From Eubacterium sp. AM49-13BH (GTDB taxonomy: Bacteria > Bacillota > Clostridia > Lachnospirales > Lachnospiraceae), in contig NZ_QSEK01000012.1 of the NCBI RefSeq assembly GCF_003464165.1, positions 1 through 64,000 on the forward strand: 64,000 nucleotides of DNA, written 5' to 3'. This document shows positions 44,669 through 54,491 of the stretch, piece after piece (within the stretch, counting starts at the first letter, position 1; each line of letters starts with the position of its first letter). The notes beneath the pieces were generated by a model. It ran no database searches and was not told the origin of the DNA. It worked only from the letters and a program-made list of their open reading frames with translations. A program made the translations under genes and the position numbers.

Positions 44669-45312
44669 TGTTTACGGGAATTATTGAAGAAATCGGACAT
44701 GTAAATAATGTAAAAAAAGGAACGGCGTCAGCAATTCTTACAATACAGGCAGAAAAAGTCCTTGAGGGGACACATATAGGAGACAGCATTGCTGTCAATG
44801 GTGTGTGCCTTACAGTGACAGGGATATATGATAACACATTTACTGCTGATGTAATGCACGAGACGCTGAACCGCTCATCACTTGGAAAGCTGGTGAGTGG
44901 AAGTGCTGTTAATCTTGAAAGGGCAATGGCGGCTGACGGAAGGTTCGGAGGACATATAGTTTCAGGACATATTGATGGAATAGGAAAAGTTGCAGCTATA
45001 ACCAGGGATGATAACGCGATATGGTATCAGATTAAGACAGACAGCGGAATATTAAAATATATCGTTGAAAAAGGTTCGGTTGCCATAGATGGAATAAGTC
45101 TTACGGTTGCCAAGACGGACAGTCATAGCTTTTCAGTATCAATAATACCGCACACGGCAAAGGAAACAATATTGTCACTAAAAAGATGTGGCGATGTAGT
45201 TAATCTTGAAAATGACATTGTCGGAAAATATATTGAGAGGTTTCTTGCCCTGCGGGAAGAAGAACCGCAGACGGGAATCACAAGAGAGTTCCTGCTAAAG
45301 AATGGATTTTAA
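44668..45312 (+). CDS. ribE: Riboflavin synthase alpha chain
   Basis: Dismutates two lumazine molecules to riboflavin. The 214-residue protein has two homologous lumazine-binding barrels: MFTGIIEEIG at the start with GDSIAVNGVCLTVTG, and FGGHIVSGHIDGIGKVAAI with VAIDGISLTVAK in the second. The trimerising C-terminal helix is present. It overlaps ribD and is 30 bases before ribBA. Confidence 0.95.
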   Translation: MFTGIIEEIGHVNNVKKGTASAILTIQAEKVLEGTHIGDSIAVNGVCLTVTGIYDNTFTADVMHETLNRSSLGKLVSGSAVNLERAMAADGRFGGHIVSGHIDGIGKVAAITRDDNAIWYQIKTDSGILKYIVEKGSVAIDGISLTVAKTDSHSFSVSIIPHTAKETILSLKRCGDVVNLENDIVGKYIERFLALREEEPQTGITREFLLKNGF

Positions 45313-45342
45313 AATATCAAAGGGAAAGGAAGGTAAAAGAAA

Positions 45343-46545
45343 ATGTTTGAGTATAACACAGTAGAAGAGGCAGTTAAGGATTTACAGGAAGGAAAGCTGA
45401 TACTTGTTTCAGATGATGAAAGCAGAGAGAATGAGGGCGACCTTATATGTGCTGCAGAATTTGCAACTACTGAAAATGTGAACTTTATGGCGACATATGG
45501 AAAAGGACTTATATGTATGCCTATGAGTGGAGATTTGTGCAGGAAGTTAGGCCTTACACAGATGGTTGCTGACAATACTGATAACCATGAAACTGCATTT
45601 ACAGTGTCAATAGACCATGTTAAGACGACAACAGGAATATCGGCAGAGGAGAGAGGCTTTACTGCGAGAGAATGTGTGTCAGATGAAGCTAAGCCTGAGG
45701 ATTTCAGAAGACCTGGACATATGTTTCCACTACGTTCAAAGCCTAATGGAGTTCTTGAAAGAAACGGACATACAGAGGCAACAGTAGACCTTATGAGAAT
45801 AGCAGGACTTAAGGAGTGCGGTCTGTGCTGTGAGATAATGAAAGAGGACGGAACAATGATGAGAAAAGAAGACCTCATAGAAATGTCCGGAAAATTCAAT
45901 CTCAAATTCATAACAATTAAAGCGATTCAGGAATACAGAAAGAGACATGACAACCTGGTTGAGTGTGTGGCAGTTACAAGAATGCCTACAAAATACGGGG
46001 AATTTACAGCACACTGTTATGTCAATAAGTTAAATGGCGAGCATCATGTTGCATTGGTAAAAGGCGACATTGGTGATGGCGGCAATCTTTTGTGCAGGGT
46101 ACATTCAGAGTGCCTGACTGGAGACGCATTTGGCTCAATGAAATGTGACTGCGGTCAGCAGTTAGCGTCAGCAATGACACAGATTAACAATGAAGGCAGG
46201 GGTGTGCTTCTTTATATGAGACAGGAGGGCAGAGGAATCGGGCTTGTCAACAAGCTTAAGGCATATGCACTTCAGGATCAGGGAATGGATACACTTGAGG
46301 CTAATCTGGCGCTTGGTCTGCCGGGAGACGCGCGCGAGTACTACATAGGAGCACAGATATTGAAAGACTTAGGTGCTAAGAGCTTAAGGCTTCTTACTAA
46401 CAATCCCGATAAGGTATACCAGCTTGCAGATTTTGGAATCGAAATCAGTGAGAGAGTGCCTATTGAGATAGATGCGACCAGCTTTGACAGGTTCTATCTT
46501 AAGACAAAGCAGACAAAGATGGGACACATTTTAAATGTGGTGTAA
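45343..46545 (+). CDS. ribBA: Bifunctional DHBP synthase / GTP cyclohydrolase II
   Basis: Supplies both precursors of riboflavin. The N-terminal half (1-200) has the DHBP synthase metal motif [12 protein letters not shown] and [10 protein letters not shown]; the C-terminal half has the GTP cyclohydrolase II zinc site [18 protein letters not shown] and [13 protein letters not shown]. Length 400 aa, normal for RibBA. AAGGAAGG precedes the ATG. Confidence 0.96.
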   Translation: MFEYNTVEEAVKDLQEGKLILVSDDESRENEGDLICAAEFATTENVNFMATYGKGLICMPMSGDLCRKLGLTQMVADNTDNHETAFTVSIDHVKTTTGISAEERGFTARECVSDEAKPEDFRRPGHMFPLRSKPNGVLERNGHTEATVDLMRIAGLKECGLCCEIMKEDGTMMRKEDLIEMSGKFNLKFITIKAIQEYRKRHDNLVECVAVTRMPTKYGEFTAHCYVNKLNGEHHVALVKGDIGDGGNLLCRVHSECLTGDAFGSMKCDCGQQLASAMTQINNEGRGVLLYMRQEGRGIGLVNKLKAYALQDQGMDTLEANLALGLPGDAREYYIGAQILKDLGAKSLRLLTNNPDKVYQLADFGIEISERVPIEIDATSFDRFYLKTKQTKMGHILNVV

Positions 46546-46573
46546 AAAATGAAATATTTATAAGGAGGAATCG

Positions 46574-47044
46574 ATGATGAGAGTTTTAGAAGGTAAGTTA
46601 GTTGACAGTGGAATTAAGGTAGGTATTGTAGCAGCAAGATTTAATGAGTTTATTGTGTCTAAGCTTGTTGCAGGAGCAAAGGACGGACTTGTAAGACATG
46701 ATGTTTCAGAGGAAAATATTGACCTTGCATGGGTACCGGGCGCATTTGAGATACCATTGATAGCTTCAAAGATGGCAAAAAGCGGCAAGTATGACGCTGT
46801 TATATGTCTTGGTGCAGTTATAAGAGGTGCGACAAGCCATTACGATTATGTGTGCAGCGAGGTTTCCAAGGGCATTGCAAATGTATCACTTGCAAGTGAC
46901 ATTCCAGTTATGTTCGGAGTGCTTACTACAGATACAATCGAGCAGGCAATTGAGCGTGCCGGAACAAAGGCAGGTAATAAGGGATTTGAGTGTGCCGAAG
47001 GTGCTATTGAGATGGTTAACCTTATTAAAGAGATTGAAGGGTAA
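46574..47044 (+). CDS. ribH: 6,7-dimethyl-8-ribityllumazine synthase
   Basis: Penultimate riboflavin enzyme, 156 residues, assembling as an icosahedral or pentameric shell. Motifs are [47 protein letters not shown] (catalytic His) and [29 protein letters not shown] precedes ATG 46574; ATG 46577 is also possible. Confidence 0.96.
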   Translation: MMRVLEGKLVDSGIKVGIVAARFNEFIVSKLVAGAKDGLVRHDVSEENIDLAWVPGAFEIPLIASKMAKSGKYDAVICLGAVIRGATSHYDYVCSEVSKGIANVSLASDIPVMFGVLTTDTIEQAIERAGTKAGNKGFECAEGAIEMVNLIKEIEG

Positions 47045-47065
47045 CATATAAGAAAAATTGATGAT

Positions 47066-47115
47066 AAAAGGTCAGATTCGTCAGGAACTATTAGTATTGG
47101 CGGGGCTGGCCTTTT
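47066..47115 (+). terminator. Terminator of the rib operon
   Basis: Stem AAAAGGTCAG / CTGGCCTTTT with an AT-rich loop, 22 bases after ribH. Confidence 0.65.
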
Positions 47116-47246
47116 GTATTATGAAATATGGTAGAAAATGGATATGCGAAGGTGATGATATAAGGTATAATAGATGTGTTTCCCTTAATAATTGTTAAAT
47201 GGGTATATATTACATATAAATTAATAGAATCGATGGGAGAGATAAG

Positions 47247-48209
47247 ATGAAGTGGGGAATTTTGGCTACAGGTAATATTGCAAAAAAATTTGCATCAACC
47301 ATAAATCAGATGAGTAAAGAAAATGAACAGTTAGTAGCGGTTGGTTCACGTAACATTGAAAGTGCAAAAGCCTTTGCTAAGGAACATGATATCCTAAGAT
47401 ATTATGAGTCGTATGAAGCCCTGGTTAAAGATCAGGATGTTGAGGCTGTTTATGTAGCAACACCAAATACTTTGCATTATGAGAATTGCAGGTTATGTCT
47501 TGAACATGGAAAGCATGTATTGTGCGAAAAGCCGTTTACGATAAATGATAAACAGGCACAGGAACTGTACAGACTGGCAAGGGACAGGCATCTTTTTATC
47601 ATGGAGGGACTCTGGATATGGTTTCTTCCATTGTATGATCGTTTACACAGTATCTTACAGCAAGGAGTAATTGGAGAAATAAAACATATTTCATGTCAGT
47701 ATGGGTTTGTTGCAACAGGTGCCAGAAAAGAGCGTAAATTTAACCCTGCACTTGGTGGAGGTGCTTTGTTGGACATAGGAATTTACAATCTGGGATTTCT
47801 GCGTATTGTTACAGGGAATGAGCCGCAGAATGTAGAAACTCAAAAAGTACATATTAATGAGTATGGAACAGATGATTACAGCTGTCTCAAACTGACATAT
47901 AATGATGGATGTACGGCAGAATCAGTCCAGACAATTGGGCAGGAATTAAAACGTAATGCCAGAATTGAGGGAACAAAGGGAAGTATATTTTTACCGGATT
48001 TCCAACACGCCGAGACCATGATACTTGAGGTGGAAGGAAAAAAACCGGAAACAATAGAGTGTCCGGTTGATATAAATGGCTTTGAATATGAAATCAGGGA
48101 AGTAAGCAGATGCGTAAAACGTGGATATTGCAGCAGTGATGTATATACAGCTAAAGATAGTATTGCACTTACACGGCTGATGTATGATATCCGTATGAGC
48201 TGGAGTTAA
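47247..48209 (+). CDS. Gfo/Idh/MocA family oxidoreductase
   Basis: NAD(P)-dependent sugar or cyclitol dehydrogenase type. The 320-residue protein has a Rossmann N-domain (WGILATGNIAKKFASTINQ), the family EKPFT motif in HVLCEKPFTINDKQA (catalytic Lys-Pro) and a C-domain with GGALLDIGIYNLGFLRIV. The substrate is unknown. GGGAGAG precedes the ATG. It stands alone. Confidence 0.9.
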   Translation: MKWGILATGNIAKKFASTINQMSKENEQLVAVGSRNIESAKAFAKEHDILRYYESYEALVKDQDVEAVYVATPNTLHYENCRLCLEHGKHVLCEKPFTINDKQAQELYRLARDRHLFIMEGLWIWFLPLYDRLHSILQQGVIGEIKHISCQYGFVATGARKERKFNPALGGGALLDIGIYNLGFLRIVTGNEPQNVETQKVHINEYGTDDYSCLKLTYNDGCTAESVQTIGQELKRNARIEGTKGSIFLPDFQHAETMILEVEGKKPETIECPVDINGFEYEIREVSRCVKRGYCSSDVYTAKDSIALTRLMYDIRMSWS

Positions 48210-48252
48210 AAAATAGGGGACAGTTATATGTATATAATGGAGTGAAGCAGAT

Positions 48253-48547
48253 ATGAAAACAGTTATTATATATGCATCAGTCCGTAATTAACTTTGCAGA
48301 AGTAAATCTTCCAGAGAATAAGGATGTTTTTCTTATATGCACTTATGGAGGAAAGCCGGTATTTGATTCAATAAAGGGAATTATAAAAGAAAAGCAGGGA
48401 AGAATTGTGGGAGAATTTTGTTGTAAGGGATATGACACATTTGGACCATTCAAACTTATAGGAGGAATATCAAAAGGACATCGGGATAAGAATGATCTGG
48501 ATAATGCAAAGGCTTTTTTCAAAGGGTTGTGTAAAAATTGTAATTGA
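48253..48547 (+). pseudogene. Flavodoxin, internally deleted
   Basis: ATG 48253 begins a flavodoxin (MKTVIIYASV) but the frame stops at once, and from about 48272 the C-terminal part continues in a second frame: SVINFAEVNLPENKDVFLI and GYDTFGPFKLIGGISKGH. The phosphate-binding loop residues and about 45 central residues are missing, so FMN cannot bind normally. The pattern resembles the FMN reductase remnant at 7641. Confidence 0.75.
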
Positions 48548-48637
48548 CAGAGATGGGAGCGGGGTATGCTTCTTGTCAGAAGGGCAAGAAGATGGAACAG
48601 AGAGAGTTTAACAAATCGAAGTTTTGAGGTGTGAGAT

Positions 48638-49237
48638 ATGGAACTAACAAGAGAAATTGCTGAGAAAGCATTAGAAGAAGCAAATAAGGCAAATCCGGGA
48701 CCTTGGTATGACCACAGCAAATATGTTGCTTTGGCTTGTCAGAATATTGCAAGTCGTTGCCAAGACATGGATGAGGATTTGGCATATGTTTATGGAATTT
48801 TGCACGATATAGGTAGATATGCCGGAGTTACTTCTGAAAAGCATTTAATAGACGGTTATCGCTATTGTGTAGAAAGAGGCTGGAAAAAGGCAGCACAGAT
48901 TTGTATTTCTCACGCTTTTATGATTAAAGATATTTCAACATCTATTGGCATTTTTGATATGCCGATAGAAGACAAAGAGTTTATGGCTCGGTATGTTAAA
49001 GAAGCTGTCTATGACGATTATGATTATCTGGTACAGCTCTGTGATGCTTTAGCATTGCCAACAGGGTTTTGTCTATTGGAAAAGCGATTCGTAGATGTAA
49101 CAATTCGCTATGGAACACATCCGGCTACGATTGAACGCTGGAAAGCAATACTTGGCATTAAAGAACATTTTGAGAAAAAGATGGGATGTTCCATTTATGA
49201 TTGCTTACCGGGGGTAATTGAAAATAGTTTTCGATAA
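48638..49237 (+). CDS. HD-domain phosphohydrolase-like protein
   Basis: A 199-residue HD-fold protein: an N-terminal H in DHSKYVALACQNIA, the HD pair in GILHDIGRYAGV and a later SHAF and CDALALP aspartate, giving a full metal set. Such proteins hydrolyse phosphate esters, often nucleotides; the substrate is unknown. No regulatory domain is attached. Confidence 0.85.
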   Translation: MELTREIAEKALEEANKANPGPWYDHSKYVALACQNIASRCQDMDEDLAYVYGILHDIGRYAGVTSEKHLIDGYRYCVERGWKKAAQICISHAFMIKDISTSIGIFDMPIEDKEFMARYVKEAVYDDYDYLVQLCDALALPTGFCLLEKRFVDVTIRYGTHPATIERWKAILGIKEHFEKKMGCSIYDCLPGVIENSFR

Positions 49238-49521
49238 AATTGTAAATTCAAGTTTGTAGAATTAAGGAAATCGGTATTTAACGGGGAATATTTTAGCTGG
49301 ATAAAATAGACACAAAAGTGCTTTAGATGAACAGGAAAAACTTGCATTATGGAAAATAGAGCTGCTGTACTTAATAGACTGCCTACCGTTTCGTGGTCAT
49401 CGATAGCATAAAATGTGCAAATACACATAAAATAGTAATGAATATTGATTAAGTAATCATTAAATGATACAATTTAACTACTAAAAAATGTGTATATACA
49501 CAAAAATAAGGGGATAAACTT
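49238..49521. other. Intergenic region
   Basis: AT-rich, without a convincing gene. The perfect 12-bp palindrome GTGTATATACAC near 49490-49501, 20 bases before the next start, could be an operator or just part of the promoter. Confidence 0.4.
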
Positions 49522-50775
49522 ATGGAGATTAAAAGAGATGTATATCTTGAACAGTTAAAGATAAGAAAAGATAATGGGATGATAAAGATTATCACTGGAA
49601 TCAGGAGATGCGGAAAATCATTTCTACTATTTGTATTGTTTAAAAAATATTTATTGGAGAGTGGTGTGGATAATGACCATATTATTGAGATTGCTTTAGA
49701 TGGCATTGAAAATGAGGAGTTGAGAGATCCAAAGAAGTGTTACCAGCATATTAAAGATGCAATGAAAGATGACAAGAAGTATTATTTGCTTTTGGATGAA
49801 GTACAGTTTATGTCACGATTTGAGGAAGTACTGAACAGCCTGCTTCGTATCAGTAATATTGATATATATGTGACTGGAAGTAACTCTAAATTTTTATCTA
49901 GTGATATTGTAACTGAATTTAGAGGAAGAGGAGATGAGATAAGAATATATCCGTTGTCATTTGCAGAGTTCTATGCAGCTTTCGGTGGAGATTATGATGA
50001 TGCTTGGGAAGAATATATGATATATGGTGGTTTACCACAGGTGGTACAGTTTTCTGTGGAACGCCAAAAGGCTGAATATCTAAAAAACATTTTCACAAAT
50101 GTTTATATTAAGGATGTTGTAGAACGAAACAAGCTTCAAAATGTTGATGAGATTGGTACTTTAATAGATATTCTTGCTTCTGCGATAGGAGCTCCAACTA
50201 ATCCAACTAAAATATCAAATACTTTTAAAAGTGAACGTGGTATCAATTACAGCAACAAGACCATATCCAACCATATAGATTATCTTGTGGAGGCGTTTTT
50301 AATTTCTAAAGCTGACAGATATGATATTAAAGGCAGAAAATATGTGGGAGCAAATCGGAAATATTATTTTTCAGATGTGGGACTTAGAAATGCCAGATTG
50401 AATTTTAGACAGCAGGAACCTACTCATATTATGGAAAATATTGTTTATAATGAGCTGCTTATCAGGGGCTATAATGTGGATGTTGGTATTGTAGAGGTAT
50501 ATGCAAGAAATAATGAAGGAAAAACGACTCGAAAGCAGTTTGAAGTTGATTTTGTAGTCAATCAGGGTAGTCAGAGATATTATATTCAGGTGGCTTATGA
50601 TATGACTTCTGAGGAAAAGCAGACGCAGGAACTTAATTCATTTAGAAATATTCCAGATTCATTTAAAAAGATTGTGATAGTAAATGGAACAAAAAAGCCT
50701 TGGAGAAATGAGGAAGGCTTTGTAATCATGGGAATGAAGTATTTTCTGCTTAATGCGGATAGTTTGGAGTTTTAG
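49522..50775 (+). CDS. AAA ATPase with DUF4143 domain
   Basis: A 417-residue protein common in gut anaerobes. Walker A is GIRRCGKSFLL (about 27-37), Walker B YYLLLDEVQFM, and an arginine in EFRGRGDEIRIYPLSF completes the AAA_14 domain. A winged-helix linker follows (ISNHIDYLVEAFLIS), then DUF4143 with FEVDFVVNQGSQRYYIQVAY, a strand pattern like PD-(D/E)XK nucleases. The function is unknown. AAGGGG precedes the ATG. Single gene. Confidence 0.88.
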   Translation: MEIKRDVYLEQLKIRKDNGMIKIITGIRRCGKSFLLFVLFKKYLLESGVDNDHIIEIALDGIENEELRDPKKCYQHIKDAMKDDKKYYLLLDEVQFMSRFEEVLNSLLRISNIDIYVTGSNSKFLSSDIVTEFRGRGDEIRIYPLSFAEFYAAFGGDYDDAWEEYMIYGGLPQVVQFSVERQKAEYLKNIFTNVYIKDVVERNKLQNVDEIGTLIDILASAIGAPTNPTKISNTFKSERGINYSNKTISNHIDYLVEAFLISKADRYDIKGRKYVGANRKYYFSDVGLRNARLNFRQQEPTHIMENIVYNELLIRGYNVDVGIVEVYARNNEGKTTRKQFEVDFVVNQGSQRYYIQVAYDMTSEEKQTQELNSFRNIPDSFKKIVIVNGTKKPWRNEEGFVIMGMKYFLLNADSLEF

Positions 50776-50912
50776 TATGAGAAATTGAGGTTATAAAGCA
50801 AAAAACAGCCATAGCCTGAAACTATGGCTAACCACAATTAAAATGTATTATAAATATCAAATCATATCTGATACAATTATCCTCACGATTGATTTATAAC
50901 AGGAGGATACAC

Positions 50913-52034
50913 ATGAGTACATTAAATACACCATTCAGATATGATTATGTGGGAAGCTTTTTAAGACCGGAAAGATTAAAGAAGGCAAGAGCCGACTATG
51001 AAAGTGGAAAGATTAAGCAGGAAGAGCTTACAGCAGTTGAAGATGACTGCATAAGAGAGCTTGTAGCAAAGGTTAAGAAACTTGGTTATCATGTTATTAC
51101 AGATGGCGAGTTCAGAAGATCTACATGGCATCTTGATTTTATGTGGGGTTTCAACGGAGTTGAGCATAGAAAGACAGTTGACGGCAACACAACATTTGAC
51201 GCAGAAGCAGCAATGATTGATGACACATATATGGTTGGAAAAATATCAGTAAAGAACCATCCATTTGTTGAACATTTTAAATTCGTTAAGGCATTAGAGG
51301 ACGAGAACACTGTTGCAAAACAGACAATTCCTTCACCGGGACAGTTCTATGCGTACTTTACAGGTGCAGAGCTTCTTCCAGATACACTTGCAATATATGG
51401 AACAGAGGAAGCATTTGCAGATGATGTAATTAAGGCTTACAACGAATTTGTTGCAGAGATATATGCGGCAGGATGCAGAAATCTTCAGTTTGACGACTGC
51501 GTATGGGGCGGAATGGTTAATCCAAAACTTGCTGTTGCACTTACAGGAAGAAGCGGCGAGGCGCTTGAAGATTATAAGAAACTAATGCTTAAGTTAAACA
51601 ACGAGGTTGCTGCGGTTGCACCAGAAGACCTGCTTATCAATACACATGTGTGCAGAGGCAATTATCATTCAACATTCTTCAGCTCAGGTGCATATGACAG
51701 TGTTGCAGACCTGCTTTTCGGTGAAGAAAATGTTAATGCATATTATCTGGAATATGATGATGAGCGTTCAGGCGGATTTGCACCGTTAGCAAAGGTATCT
51801 GGGGATAAGAAGGTTGTTCTCGGACTTGTTACAACCAAGACGCCAGCACTTGAGAATAAGGAACTTGTTATAAACAGAATTCATGAGGCGGCAAAATATG
51901 TTCCACTCGACAGACTGTATCTGAGCCCACAGTGTGGATTTGCTTCATGCGAGATAGGAAATAAGCTTACTGAGGAAGAGCAGTGGGCTAAGTTAAAGCT
52001 TGTAAAAGAAATCGCAGAAGAAGTGTGGGGATAA
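50913..52034 (+). CDS. Short MetE-like cobalamin-independent methionine synthase (YxjG/YxjH type)
   Basis: A 373-residue protein corresponding to the catalytic C-terminal barrel of MetE. All zinc ligands are visible: H and C in INTHVCRGNYHSTF, E in YYLEYDDERSG and C in LSPQCGFASCE. The N-terminal YDYVGSFLRPERLKKAR is typical of the YxjG/YxjH branch, whose methyl donor is uncertain. ATG 50913 follows AGGAGG by seven bases. No SAM riboswitch or T-box is evident upstream. Confidence 0.88.
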   Translation: MSTLNTPFRYDYVGSFLRPERLKKARADYESGKIKQEELTAVEDDCIRELVAKVKKLGYHVITDGEFRRSTWHLDFMWGFNGVEHRKTVDGNTTFDAEAAMIDDTYMVGKISVKNHPFVEHFKFVKALEDENTVAKQTIPSPGQFYAYFTGAELLPDTLAIYGTEEAFADDVIKAYNEFVAEIYAAGCRNLQFDDCVWGGMVNPKLAVALTGRSGEALEDYKKLMLKLNNEVAAVAPEDLLINTHVCRGNYHSTFFSSGAYDSVADLLFGEENVNAYYLEYDDERSGGFAPLAKVSGDKKVVLGLVTTKTPALENKELVINRIHEAAKYVPLDRLYLSPQCGFASCEIGNKLTEEEQWAKLKLVKEIAEEVWG

Positions 52035-52064
52035 GTCTTAGAAAATGAATATATGATTATTTAG

Positions 52065-52102
52065 AAGGATTGGAGATTGTGAGAAGTCTCCAATCCTTTT
52101 TT
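52065..52102 (+). terminator. Terminator of the MetE-like gene
   Basis: A 12-bp stem (AAGGATTGGAGA / TCTCCAATCCTT) and T6. Confidence 0.85.
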
Positions 52103-52106
52103 GATT

Positions 52107-52128
52107 TTTATCAGTTATAACTGATAAA
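52107..52128. promoter_or_regulatory. Perfect 22-bp palindrome before an ABC transporter operon
   Basis: Both strands read the same over 22 bases, centred on TTATAA (half-site TTTATCAGTTA). It lies just upstream of a promoter-like TGTCAA and TATATAAAT and 80 bases before the first gene. A dimeric regulator, not encoded nearby, could bind here. Confidence 0.6.
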
Positions 52129-52209
52129 ACTGTCAAACTTTTTTCCGCATGATTTCGTATATAAATATAGAAAAGCAAGTGCGGTTAAATCAAAAAAGGG
52201 AGGGGTTTT

Positions 52210-53037
52210 ATGAGAAAGAAATGGTTTGTTGGCATATTTGTAGCATTGATAAGTATGACATGTATATCAGGTTGTGGAGTTTCTTATAAAGATTATACGG
52301 ATATACAGCAGACGGAGACTGAAACTGAGCAGACTGGTGGAATTGAGACGAATCGTGAATATATTATGGAAGAGGATGTTATGAAGTTGCCATCAGACGC
52401 AGTAATTATAGATGATTATTCTAAAGAGGGAACAATTCTGACAAGTCCACATTTAAACTATAATATTAGTATAAAGGTAAATAAGGCTATACTGGCTGAT
52501 AATATGGATGTGTATAAAGAAATTGGTGGTACGGACAGTAATTTTATAGAATGGATAAAAAAGGTTAATTCAAGAGAAACAGGATTTACTAACACATACA
52601 ATGAAGCAGACGGGACATTTGACAGCAGATATGATGGTGTTGGTACTAAGATTTTTATGATATCGGCAGAACTTGTTAATAACTCAGATTCAGAAGCTGC
52701 AATTAATATTGCTGGAATAAAGCCATATAGTCTGGACAGGGAGAATGGGGAGATTACCAGATTGAGTATATGTGAATCAATATTTTACGATTATGCAGAA
52801 TCAACAGGTGCAGATTATGGAAATATGACACTTAAGGCTGGGGAACACCGCAATATCGTTTTATGCATGGTTGAGCCAGACAAGATAGTAAAAAAATATT
52901 ATAGAAATGAGAATGGCAGAAATGTTGCGACAGACACTGAGGATATTAATTATGACAATATTTATCTGAGGTTAAGTCTTTTAGGGGTTCAGCAGGTCGC
53001 TAACGGGGAAAACTTTATAAAGTTTAATATTGAGTAA
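52210..53037 (+). CDS. Lipoprotein of an ABC operon (DUF5027-like)
   Basis: The 275-residue protein has a lipoprotein signal (CISGC, cysteine at about 22) and an extracellular beta-rich domain with FMISAELVNNSDSEAAINIA and AGEHRNIVLCMVEPD. It resembles the DUF5027 lipoproteins, from memory. GGGAGGGG precedes the ATG. It is the first gene of a six-gene unit with four membrane proteins and an ATPase; a binding or protective role outside the cell is plausible. Confidence 0.7.
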   Translation: MRKKWFVGIFVALISMTCISGCGVSYKDYTDIQQTETETEQTGGIETNREYIMEEDVMKLPSDAVIIDDYSKEGTILTSPHLNYNISIKVNKAILADNMDVYKEIGGTDSNFIEWIKKVNSRETGFTNTYNEADGTFDSRYDGVGTKIFMISAELVNNSDSEAAINIAGIKPYSLDRENGEITRLSICESIFYDYAESTGADYGNMTLKAGEHRNIVLCMVEPDKIVKKYYRNENGRNVATDTEDINYDNIYLRLSLLGVQQVANGENFIKFNIE

Positions 53038-53050
53038 GAAGGTGATGTAT

Positions 53051-53875
53051 ATGGGGCGAATGATAAGAATAGAGCTTTATAGAGCTTTTCATGGGAAAGA
53101 ACTTAAAGCTGCAATGTTATTAGGAGGGTTGCTGGGACTGGCACATTTTGTATTAGAAGTTATACCATCAGTCAGTCATATATTTGACGGATATCATCCG
53201 GATATTGCGTCTTCTGTTGTTGGAAATGTTACGGAAAGCTGGATGGGTGGAATGATTAATCCAGAGATTAATATATACCAGATGGTGGTATTTTTATTAA
53301 TAACTATTCCGTATGCAGCATCATTTTACACAGACAGGAAGGCCGGAATACTTAAGAATATAGCTGTAAGAGGTGAAAAAAGAGAATATCTGGCAGCCAA
53401 ATCTGTAGCGGTGTTTATGACTGCCGGGGTTTCAGCAGTATTTCCGTTGTTACTTAATCTTATGCTTACAATGACAATGTTTCCGGTAATTAATTATGAC
53501 TGGTACCAGCTGCCGAATTATAAGGCATTGTTTATGAATCTTGCTGTTAAAAATGTGATTGCATATTGCATTGTATATATGGCACTGATATTTGTATTTG
53601 CAGGACTTATAGCGGGACTGGCATTATCACTGTCATTATATGCTAATAACAGATTTGTTGTATTATCGCTGCCTTTTCTTATATGTATAGTATCGGGAAG
53701 GCTGGTCGCATATTCGGGTAATCCGGTTATAAGAGGGCTTGCAATACAGAAGGTGTTTTATGTTCCACAGAGTTCGCCAACAACATTAGTTTCTTTATGC
53801 ATATTGTTTGTTGTGCTTGTTTTATGCGGATATGTGCATTTTATGGTAAGGGGCGTGAAAATGGATGTTTTATAA
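53051..53875 (+). CDS. ABC-2-like permease subunit
   Basis: A 274-residue protein with about six membrane segments, an ABC-2 arrangement like that of lantibiotic-immunity or gliding-type exporters (long first extracytoplasmic loop; FYTDRKAGILKNIAVRGEKR cytosolic coupling segment). ATG 53051 follows AAGGTGATG; an in-frame TTG at 53030 overlaps the lipoprotein gene. It overlaps the next gene by 11 bases. Confidence 0.75.
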   Translation: MGRMIRIELYRAFHGKELKAAMLLGGLLGLAHFVLEVIPSVSHIFDGYHPDIASSVVGNVTESWMGGMINPEINIYQMVVFLLITIPYAASFYTDRKAGILKNIAVRGEKREYLAAKSVAVFMTAGVSAVFPLLLNLMLTMTMFPVINYDWYQLPNYKALFMNLAVKNVIAYCIVYMALIFVFAGLIAGLALSLSLYANNRFVVLSLPFLICIVSGRLVAYSGNPVIRGLAIQKVFYVPQSSPTTLVSLCILFVVLVLCGYVHFMVRGVKMDVL

Positions 53876-54473
53876 TGACAGATTATCGGGAAAGGAAAGA
53901 AAGCAGAAAATTGCATTGATAGTATGTGCAGTAGTTGTTCTGGCAGTATGGCTTATGCTTACAATCAGAATTAATACGATTTTTCCATCCAAAAAGATTG
54001 AAAAATGCGGATATGGAGAATGGATTAATTATACACCTGACATAGCGGATATTATTACAGTAGATGTGAGTATCTCACCGGTATCATGCAAAATGTATGA
54101 CAGGGCAGGTATTTTAAAAGATTACACAAAAGAACAGCTTGGAATATTTTCAGAAGGAAAAGACGATGCAGATTATCTTGTATTTACTGTTGATATAAAA
54201 AATAACGGACAGGAGGCTGTAAACATAAACCGTCTGGCATCATTACTTATCTATTGTACAGAATTTAATGGTGACAGCAACTCTCTGGAAAGGATGAATA
54301 CTGATATTAAGACAGTGGCATCAGGTGAAACACAGAGAGTACAATTTGTAACCAACATAAAGTATAAGGATGCATGGATGGTTAATAGCAGACAGAGATA
54401 TGCAGAGTCTGATGTTTACATAGTTATGTCACAGTATCCATTAGAGAGAAGAATGGTATTTTCTATTGAATAA
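53865..54473 (+). CDS. Membrane-anchored extracellular protein of the ABC operon
   Basis: A 202-residue protein with one N-terminal membrane segment (IALIVCAVVVLAVWLML) and an outer domain with YLVFTVDIKNNGQEAVNINR, similar in style to the operon's lipoprotein (a strand with NN and a conserved hydrophobic-acidic pattern). The two may share a fold. It overlaps the preceding permease gene. Confidence 0.65.
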   Translation: MFYNDRLSGKERKQKIALIVCAVVVLAVWLMLTIRINTIFPSKKIEKCGYGEWINYTPDIADIITVDVSISPVSCKMYDRAGILKDYTKEQLGIFSEGKDDADYLVFTVDIKNNGQEAVNINRLASLLIYCTEFNGDSNSLERMNTDIKTVASGETQRVQFVTNIKYKDAWMVNSRQRYAESDVYIVMSQYPLERRMVFSIE

Positions 54474-54491
54474 TTAATAAAGGGGGATTTT

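Noticed and set aside
50807..50829. Hairpin AGCCATAG/CTATGGCT as a terminator of the DUF4143 gene
   Set aside because: There is no T-tract on the plus strand; the A-run before it would only suit a minus-strand transcript, for which no gene exists.
50776..50912. SAM riboswitch or T-box before the MetE-like gene
   Set aside because: The conserved AGAGA/GGATG core of a SAM-I riboswitch and the T-box TGGNACCGCG motif are not present.
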